DNA from: Peptoclostridium sp965368085
GTDB taxonomy: Bacteria; Bacillota; Clostridia; Peptostreptococcales; Peptostreptococcaceae
Reading direction: 5' to 3'
DNA: 12,461 nucleotides
Assembly (NCBI GenBank): GCA_965368085.1
Contig: CBDULP010000039.1
Coordinates: 1 to 12,461 of the forward strand
In this document: one piece after another, positions 7,289 through 12,461 of the stretch
How the letters are laid out: the number at the start of each line of letters is the position of its first letter
Numbering within the stretch: position 1 is the stretch's first letter
Notes under the pieces: generated by a model
Databases searched by the model: none
What the model saw: the letters and a program-made list of their open reading frames with translations, nothing else
What the model was told of the DNA's origin: nothing
Made by a program: the position numbers and the translations under genes

Positions 7289-7317
7289 ATTATACATTAT
7301 ATTTCCAAATACATCAA
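7289..7317 (-). promoter_or_regulatory. Predicted sigma-A promoter of the ClC gene
   Basis: On the minus strand TTGATG (-35, 7312-7317) is exactly 17 nt from a perfect TATAAT (-10, 7289-7294). It lies about 48 nt before the ATG at 7241 and downstream of the efflux operon terminator, so the ClC gene has its own transcript. Confidence 0.75.
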
Positions 7318-7351
7318 ATTCATGTATACAGTTATTCCGCGAAACAAAATC

Positions 7352-7382
7352 AAAAAAGAACCCGCAACAATCGCGCGAGTTC
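7352..7382 (-). terminator. Rho-independent terminator of the RND efflux operon
   Basis: On the minus strand GAACTCGC pairs with GCGGGTTC (8 bp, one G-U pair) around a 9-nt loop, followed directly by TTTTTTGATTTTG. It starts about 50 nt after the RND stop codon. It should separate the efflux operon from the ClC gene downstream. Confidence 0.85.
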
Positions 7383-7433
7383 CCATTTTGAGAGTATGTT
7401 CCTATATGTCAAAACCTGGCTTTTTAGACAGTA

Positions 7434-10400
7434 TTACGCTTTTTTTCGGAGGGTTCCCCTGCTGGCCAAATACCTTACCAGTTTTCCTATCAAAGATCCT
7501 TCCCTTTCAAATATTATATATGTCGACGGTATTACAAAGAGAGTAAGCGCTGAAGACACTATGAGACCGAATATTATTGAGTATGCCATGGGTGCCCACA
7601 GGCTTCCCCCTGATATTGCCATTGGCACAAGACCTATTACAGTGGTTATCATTCCCACCATTATTGGCCTGTATCTCGTTACGCACGACTCCACTACGGC
7701 CTCGTCAATGCCCTTTCCTCCGTCTCTTAGGACTTGTATGTAGTCCAACAGCACAATCCCATTGTTGACCACAACCCCCATGAGGCTTATCGCCCCGAGA
7801 AGCGCCATGAATCCAACTGGATATCCCGTTATCAATAGCCCCACTATCACACCTATGAATGAAAGTGGTATTGTACCCATTATTATGAGAGGCCTTCTAA
7901 GATCCGCAAACTGGAATACCATCGTCATGTATATGACCACTACCGCCAATATGAATGGTTTTACAAGCGACCTGAACGCTTCGCCCCTGTCCTCATTTTC
8001 TCCGCCGAACACCATTGTATATCCATCGGGAACGTCATACCCCTCAAGCTTTTGTTCCACCTCTTTCAAAAGGCTTGCGGCATTATGCCCAACCGCCGGA
8101 TAGAGCCCTACAGTTATCGTCCTCTCTCCGTCCCTTCTCATTATATTGTTGATGGAAAACCTGTTTTCTATGTCAGCCACTTCAAGAAGCGGGATATTTT
8201 TCCCCGTAAATCTCGATGTAAAATATATCTGGCTCAGCACATCTCCGCTCTTTCTCTCTTCATGGGGGATTCTCATAATGACCTTTATGTCGTCATCGCT
8301 GTTTTCAGGCTTTATCTTCGTAACCTCGAATCCGTTTATGGCCATTCTTATTGTGCTCGATATGTCATAGTTTGTAAGGCCTGCCATGCTTGCCTTTTCA
8401 TTGTTTACATCGACCATGAGCTTGTATGTCTCAAGTCCGTAATTATCCTGAACATTCCTGCCCTGCTTTATCTGTGCTATCTGGTTTTGCACATCCTCGG
8501 CAATGCTCCTCAAGACACTTATGTCCTCTCCGCTTATTCTAACCTGCACCGGAAGGCCCACAGGCTCTGCAAGTTCGAGCTGCTTGACCTCTATCCTCGC
8601 TCCAATTACGCTATTGTCAAGAAGCTCCTGTATCCTGTGCATGTCTTCTTTTTTCCCATTCACTATCATCTGAGCTTTGTTGCTCGCCCTCTGATTACCC
8701 TGATATGTCACATAAAACTTTGGTATTCCGTCTCCAACCTTTGATATTACACCTTCAACCGAATCCTGGCTCAAAAGTATATCCTCTATTCTCCTTACAG
8801 TCTCGTCAGTCTTGCTTGAAGTGCTGCCGTCCTTGACAACTATATCTATTATGTACTGGTCCCTTTCCACAAAAGGAAAAAGCTGAACCCCAAGGGCAGG
8901 TACCAGCAAAAGACTTGCCGCAAGTGCCGCCACCGCTGACACTACAACCGCCTTCGGCCTTTTTATTGACTTTTTGAGCAGTTTTTCATAAACACCTACG
9001 ATTCCTTTGCAGCAGTCTATAAAGCTTTTTATCAGTTTGTTGTTTGAAATCCTAGCCTTTATTCCACTGCTGCCGCTTTTTTGTTCACCGCCAAAAAAAG
9101 TATATCCCATTGCCGGCACGAGCGTAAGCGATGCTATATACGATCCGAAAAGTGCCACTGAAACCAGCACAGGAAGGGTCTTTACGAATTTTCCGGCTGT
9201 TCCGTACATCATTGCAAGAGGCAGGAATGAAGCCACTGTTGTAATCGTAGATGTGAGTATCGGTATTTTAACCTCCTCCACTCCCATTATGCATGCCTGT
9301 TCTTTCCCGTATCCCCTTTCCAAGTACAAATATATGCTGTCATTTGCAACTATGGCGTTTGCAACCAAAAGGCTCAGCGATATTATAAGTGACGCTATTG
9401 AAACCTGGTGAAGCTGTATTTTGAATACCTTCATGAATACAAACGTAAGCATTATTATTGCAGGTATCGAGGATGACACCACTATTGAGCTTTTTACACC
9501 CATTGTAAGGAGTATTACAACCACAACCAGCATCACAGCCGAAATAAGGTTGTTTTGGAAAAGCTTTATGGACTCGTCCACATACCTCGACTGGTCTGTA
9601 AACACCTGCACTTCCACGTTTTCCGGCATCTCCATTTTAAATCTTTCCACTATTTCATCAAGCCTTTTTCCTATCTTGACTACGTTTTCTCCCTCTACGT
9701 ATTTGACTCCCACTATCAGGGCCTTTTTGCCGTTGACCTTTACGAATATATCCTTTTGCTCTTCTTTCATGTTTATCTGGGCAATATCCTTCATATATAT
9801 TACATTTCCCGATTCCGACATGCCTATTATGGTGTTTCTTATCTCGTCTATATCTTCATATTCACCTGTAGTCTGTATCGGTACCTTTATCTTGTCGCCA
9901 ATATCCAAAGTTCCTCCCGGTATGTTGACATTCCTCGCCATCAATACCTTTATTATGTTCTCCGGAGTCACATTGTACTGCCTTAGCTTAAGCATGTCGA
10001 GGTCTATGCTTATCTGGTTTTCTATCTCTCCGTCCACGATCACCTTTGCGGCTCCGCTATCTTTTTCTAGCTCGTCCCTTAGCTCCCGCGCAAACGCCTT
10101 GAGCCTGTCATACTCAAGCTCGCTTGAAGTCACAGTTGCAATGTAGCCGTATGTCTCGACTATATTTGTGTCCACTTCCGGCTCGTATGCCTCTTTTGGA
10201 AGGTCCTTCCCGCACTGGTCCACCTTGTCCTTTAGTTTTTCCCACGTCTTGTCTATTTTTGAATCACTAAGATCCTTAAGCTTCACCTTTATAACCCCTA
10301 TGCTGTCCATAGAAAAGCATTCAGTCCTTTTTACCTCTTCAAGCTCCCTTATCTTGGATTCAAGATTTTTGACAACCAGTTTTTCGACATCTTCCGGGCT

Positions 10401-10556
10401 CGCCCCTGGATATATGCATTTTACAACAGCATACGGCGCAACCACAGTAGGGTTTTCCTGCCTTTCCATATCTCCGTATATAAGGGCTCCCGTAATGATT
10501 ATAAGCGAGAATATAAGCATCACTATGCTTCTGTGTTTAACGCTCCAAGCTATCAT
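7434..10556 (-). CDS. RND-family efflux pump, inner-membrane permease
   Basis: Exports drugs, lipophilic compounds or other substrates using the proton gradient. The 1040 residues show the duplicated RND layout: TM1 at about 10-28, a large extracytoplasmic loop, a TM2-6 cluster (about 335-485), then TM7 (about 535-555), a second loop and TM8-12 (about 865-1015). GASPEDVEKLV (51-61) and LPVQVRISGED (668-678) are typical of the AcrB-like (HAE1) branch. The segment matching the TM4 proton-relay motif reads LLVANAIVANDS (396-407), so the usual aspartate pair is absent, and the TM10 lysine position reads VVNNGIVLLDY (929-939). ATG 10556 follows GGAGGG, and the gene overlaps the adaptor gene by 20 bp, indicating translational coupling. 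It ends in a basic tail (SRGTLRKKA). Substrate cannot be predicted; drug, fatty-acid, lipid or surfactant export are all possible. Confidence 0.92.
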   Translation of the reverse strand: MIAWSVKHRSIVMLIFSLIIITGALIYGDMERQENPTVVAPYAVVKCIYPGASPEDVEKLVVKNLESKIRELEEVKRTECFSMDSIGVIKVKLKDLSDSKIDKTWEKLKDKVDQCGKDLPKEAYEPEVDTNIVETYGYIATVTSSELEYDRLKAFARELRDELEKDSGAAKVIVDGEIENQISIDLDMLKLRQYNVTPENIIKVLMARNVNIPGGTLDIGDKIKVPIQTTGEYEDIDEIRNTIIGMSESGNVIYMKDIAQINMKEEQKDIFVKVNGKKALIVGVKYVEGENVVKIGKRLDEIVERFKMEMPENVEVQVFTDQSRYVDESIKLFQNNLISAVMLVVVVILLTMGVKSSIVVSSSIPAIIMLTFVFMKVFKIQLHQVSIASLIISLSLLVANAIVANDSIYLYLERGYGKEQACIMGVEEVKIPILTSTITTVASFLPLAMMYGTAGKFVKTLPVLVSVALFGSYIASLTLVPAMGYTFFGGEQKSGSSGIKARISNNKLIKSFIDCCKGIVGVYEKLLKKSIKRPKAVVVSAVAALAASLLLVPALGVQLFPFVERDQYIIDIVVKDGSTSSKTDETVRRIEDILLSQDSVEGVISKVGDGIPKFYVTYQGNQRASNKAQMIVNGKKEDMHRIQELLDNSVIGARIEVKQLELAEPVGLPVQVRISGEDISVLRSIAEDVQNQIAQIKQGRNVQDNYGLETYKLMVDVNNEKASMAGLTNYDISSTIRMAINGFEVTKIKPENSDDDIKVIMRIPHEERKSGDVLSQIYFTSRFTGKNIPLLEVADIENRFSINNIMRRDGERTITVGLYPAVGHNAASLLKEVEQKLEGYDVPDGYTMVFGGENEDRGEAFRSLVKPFILAVVVIYMTMVFQFADLRRPLIIMGTIPLSFIGVIVGLLITGYPVGFMALLGAISLMGVVVNNGIVLLDYIQVLRDGGKGIDEAVVESCVTRYRPIMVGMITTVIGLVPMAISGGSLWAPMAYSIIFGLIVSSALTLFVIPSTYIIFEREGSLIGKLVRYLASRGTLRKKA

Positions 10557-11721
10557 TTTCGCTTCCCTCCAGGCTCACCTTGTCGCCCTCGACAAGTTTG
10601 TATTGACCTTCAACTACGACCTCTTCACCTTCTTCAATACCAGATACGATCTGAATTTTGCTGTCAAAAACCTTACCAACATCCACAGTCCTTTTTTGGA
10701 CTGTTTCCTTATCAGCATCAAGCACAAATACATATGGCTTGTCGGCGCCCTTTATTACAGCCTCCATGGGAACAAATATTGAATTCACACTTCCAAATTC
10801 CGCCTCAACCTTAGCTATCATTCCAGGCTTCATTTCAAGTCTTGAATTTTCCAGCCTTATCTTTACAGGAAATGTCCTTGTCTTGGAATCGGCAATTTTT
10901 GATATTTCAAACACGTTCCCCTTATAGTCTTGTTCTATTCCGTATACATGCACATTCACATTCTGGCCTATGCTGAAGTTTTCAAGCTGCGAGTCAGTCA
11001 CGCCTATTTCAACGTCAACCTGGCTTATGTCTCCAAGTACAACAACAGGATATCCCGATCCCGTTGTTTCCCCAGCCTCGCTTAACTTTTTGATTACTGT
11101 CCCGTCTATAGGGCTGTATACTGTCGTATCCTGCAGCTTTGACTGGGCAAGTTCGCTCATAGCACTTGCCTGTTCAAGCTGCGAATCAAATATGTCCTGA
11201 GCATCGAGTGCCTGCTGGTATTTGCTTTGGATTACGGCAAGTGCAGCCTCCACTTCATCGAACTTGTCCCTTGGTATGGCGTCCTTTTCATAGAGGTTTC
11301 TAACGCGCTCATATCTTTTTTCCATAAGGTCCATTTGAGACTTGGCTTGGTTCACCATTGACGGTATTTCACTCGAAGCCCTCAGCCTTAGCGATTCGTA
11401 CTGCGAGCTCGCAGCCATAGCTCCGAGCATGTATTCATGGGAATCAAGCGAAGCTACCGCTTGTCCCTTTTGGACAATATCACCTTCTGATATATTCATG
11501 TTCTCTATTACTCCTGCAACCTTGAATGCCACCTTCACAGTCTTTGCAGGCTTTATGTTTCCACTCATGCTCATGCTCTCGGATTCTTTTTCCAAAGCCA
11601 TAAGCTGTGTTTTCACAGGCTTTATCACCTCTTTTTCCTCCTGCTTTGAACACCCTGTGAAAACAACCTGCAGCAACACCACCAATATAATAAATGCACA
11701 TATACTCTTATTTGTTTTCAT
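10537..11721 (-). CDS. RND efflux adaptor (membrane fusion protein), predicted lipoprotein
   Basis: Partner of the RND pump encoded next to it, acting on the outer face of the membrane. I start at ATG 11721 (394 residues) because GGGAGGA precedes it and the protein then begins with a lipoprotein signal peptide, MKTNKSICAFIILVVLLQVV followed by FTGC, with C24 as the lipidated cysteine. Domains in order: a first lipoyl half with GDIVQKGQAVASLD (80-93), an alpha-hairpin of about 104-195, a second lipoyl half with VYSPIDGTVIKKLSEAGE (201-218), a beta-barrel domain (about 235-310) and a membrane-proximal domain (about 315-385, VFVLDADKETVQKRTVDVG). The hairpin is short, as in many Gram-positive adaptors. 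It follows tetR with a 38-bp gap and overlaps the RND gene. No outer-membrane factor gene is present. Confidence 0.92.
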   Translation of the reverse strand: MKTNKSICAFIILVVLLQVVFTGCSKQEEKEVIKPVKTQLMALEKESESMSMSGNIKPAKTVKVAFKVAGVIENMNISEGDIVQKGQAVASLDSHEYMLGAMAASSQYESLRLRASSEIPSMVNQAKSQMDLMEKRYERVRNLYEKDAIPRDKFDEVEAALAVIQSKYQQALDAQDIFDSQLEQASAMSELAQSKLQDTTVYSPIDGTVIKKLSEAGETTGSGYPVVVLGDISQVDVEIGVTDSQLENFSIGQNVNVHVYGIEQDYKGNVFEISKIADSKTRTFPVKIRLENSRLEMKPGMIAKVEAEFGSVNSIFVPMEAVIKGADKPYVFVLDADKETVQKRTVDVGKVFDSKIQIVSGIEEGEEVVVEGQYKLVEGDKVSLEGSENDSLER

Positions 11722-11759
11722 TCTGCTGTCCTCCCATAATGTTGATTTATATATTATGA

Positions 11760-12323
11760 TTATTTCAATACCTTGTGTATTATCCCCTTCAAATTCTTTT
11801 TGACTTCGCCTATTGTGTACGGAACCCCGAGTATTATTGCACTGTAACATGCCCCTATGAACATGTCCGCTATTATATACAGCGTGACATCCGCATCAAG
11901 CTCGCCCTCATTCAGGCTTATGTTTACAACTCTTTCGAATTTGTGCTTGAACTGTTCTATGAAATTTTTCTTGTATTTGAATTCCTTATTATTTGAAATG
12001 TCATTTTTCATTATCTCAAGAAATTCCCTGTTGTTTTCAAACCCCTCAACAGCCCTGTCAACTATGCGGTCCACAGCTTCATCTTTTGACATTCCACTTT
12101 TATGTTCAATATCTACAAACATGTGCTTTATGAAATCAATGCTGATTTCATTGAAGACCTCGTCTATGATTTCATCCTTGCAGCTGTAGTAGATGTAGAA
12201 TGTCCCCTTTGCTATTTTCGCCTCTTTTACAATTTCATTTACTGATGTTGCCTTTACTCCATTTTCAATGAAAAGCCTCTTTGCAATATTTCTTATTTCA
12301 TCTCTTCTCGTATTTTTTTTCAT
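11760..12323 (-). CDS. TetR-family transcriptional regulator, probable repressor of the efflux operon
   Basis: A 187-residue DNA-binding regulator. The N-terminal TetR helix-turn-helix covers about residues 8-50, with the core TSVNEIVKEAKIAKGTFYIYY (26-46) and the following CKDEIIDEVF typical of the family. The C-terminal part (about 60-187) is the variable ligand-binding and dimerisation domain, so the inducer cannot be predicted. I start at ATG 12323 because AGGAGGG (12333-12339) lies upstream at suitable distance; an earlier in-frame ATG at 12347 would sit before that ribosome binding site and inside a palindrome. The gene leads the operon with the adaptor and RND pump, a common arrangement for local autorepression. 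Candidate operators sit at 12339-12355 and 12375-12393. Confidence 0.93.
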   Translation of the reverse strand: MKKNTRRDEIRNIAKRLFIENGVKATSVNEIVKEAKIAKGTFYIYYSCKDEIIDEVFNEISIDFIKHMFVDIEHKSGMSKDEAVDRIVDRAVEGFENNREFLEIMKNDISNNKEFKYKKNFIEQFKHKFERVVNISLNEGELDADVTLYIIADMFIGACYSAIILGVPYTIGEVKKNLKGIIHKVLK

Positions 12324-12338
12324 GTATACGCGCCCTCC

Positions 12339-12355
12339 TATGACCATCGGTCATA
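12339..12355. promoter_or_regulatory. Candidate TetR operator over the transcription start
   Basis: A perfect inverted repeat, TATGACC-ATC-GGTCATA, begins 4 nt after the predicted -10 box and ends next to the tetR ribosome binding site. Size, symmetry and the TGACC-N3-GGTCA core suit a TetR dimer. Binding there would block transcription of the whole operon. No second copy was noticed elsewhere in the window. Confidence 0.65.
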
Positions 12356-12359
12356 TTTT

Positions 12360-12387
12360 ATTATATCACTCATATTCATTTTCGCAA
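12360..12387 (-). promoter_or_regulatory. Predicted promoter of the tetR-adaptor-RND operon
   Basis: On the minus strand TATAAT (-10, 12360-12365) is 16 nt from TTGCGA (-35, 12382-12387; four of six consensus bases). The start point would fall within the palindrome at 12339-12355. No second promoter is apparent in the 38-bp gap before the adaptor gene. Confidence 0.55.
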
Positions 12388-12393
12388 AATGAA
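12375..12393. promoter_or_regulatory. Second palindrome overlapping the -35 box
   Basis: A perfect inverted repeat, TTCATTTT-CGC-AAAATGAA, covers the predicted -35 hexamer. Its sequence differs from the palindrome at 12339-12355, so it may bind a different regulator. It could also arise partly from AT-rich composition. Confidence 0.4.
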
Positions 12394-12414
12394 AAAACCA
12401 CCCGGCCGGGCAAT
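12392..12414 (-). terminator. Possible terminator upstream of tetR
   Basis: The GC-rich 10-bp palindrome CCCGGCCGGG (12401-12410) stands out in AT-rich DNA. On the minus strand a short stem ATTGCCC/GGGTGGT with three wobble pairs and a GGCC loop is followed by TTTTTC. It could end the transcript of a gene lying beyond the right edge. The stem is weak. Confidence 0.35.
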
Positions 12415-12437
12415 GTCATTAAGTTAGTGAAATGACA
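12414..12437. repeat. Inverted repeat at the right edge
   Basis: TGTCATT (12414-12420) and AATGACA (12431-12437) are perfect 7-base arms separated by 10 nt. The role is unknown; it may be an operator or part of the upstream gene's 3' region, which is outside the window. Confidence 0.35.
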
Positions 12438-12461
12438 AATTCAAAAAAACAGCAACGGAGA

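Noticed and set aside
8052..8744. 230-codon plus-strand frame opposite the RND gene
   Set aside because: It lies wholly antisense to a well supported RND coding sequence and has no family resemblance; long antisense frames are expected here.
9421..10146. 241-codon plus-strand frame opposite the RND gene, rich in Ser/Thr/Ile
   Set aside because: It is antisense to conserved RND sequence and has low-complexity composition typical of a shadow frame.
11722..11850. N-terminal extension of the adaptor by 43 residues
   Set aside because: It overlaps the tetR 3' end, lacks a ribosome binding site, and would bury the lipoprotein signal peptide; ATG 11721 fits much better.

Overview
The window looks like an ordinary stretch of a low-GC Firmicutes chromosome, most likely of the class Clostridia. 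Signs are AT-rich intergenic DNA, heavy use of ATA, AGA and AGG codons, strong GGAGG-type ribosome binding sites, GTG and TTG starts, sigma-A-like promoters and U-tract terminators. The protein sequences suggest a Peptostreptococcaceae-like anaerobe, but that is an impression, not a search result. I see no rRNA, tRNA, CRISPR array, insertion sequence or phage gene.

Layout from left to right. (1) On the minus strand lie two separately terminated metabolic genes: phosphate acetyltransferase (pta, 252-1247) and a short-form alpha-glucan phosphorylase (1440-3101). pta has its own promoter and a leader rich in palindromes. (2) A 365-bp AT-rich gap (3102-3466) hides a candidate 47-residue single-span membrane protein on the minus strand, ending inside the start of the phosphorylase gene. 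(3) On the plus strand is a two-gene potassium uptake operon: a TrkH-type channel subunit (3467-4951) and a TrkA/KtrA-type regulatory subunit that probably starts at a TTG at 4964. (4) Facing it on the minus strand is a ClC-type chloride/proton antiporter with a C-terminal TrkA-C domain (5655-7241). The two units share a hairpin terminator at 5635-5650. (5) On the minus strand, 12323 to 7434, is a tetR - lipoprotein adaptor - RND pump operon with its own promoter, candidate operators and terminator.

The genes form three functional groups. Pta handles acetyl-CoA/acetyl-phosphate, and the phosphorylase releases glucose-1-phosphate from storage glucan. TrkH/TrkA and the ClC antiporter are K+ and Cl- transport systems that both carry RCK/TrkA-C-type domains, which suggests ion and osmotic homeostasis. 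The TetR regulator probably represses its own operon, whose product is an adaptor-RND export pump without an outer-membrane channel gene here, as expected for a Gram-positive cell.

I did not find a clearly novel multi-gene system. The points most worth a second look are a 29-bp perfect palindrome inside the start of trkH, the hidden small membrane protein ORF, the absence of the usual TM4 aspartates and TM10 lysine in the RND pump, stacked palindromes around the tetR promoter, and a CxxC motif in the TrkA-C domain of the K+ regulator.
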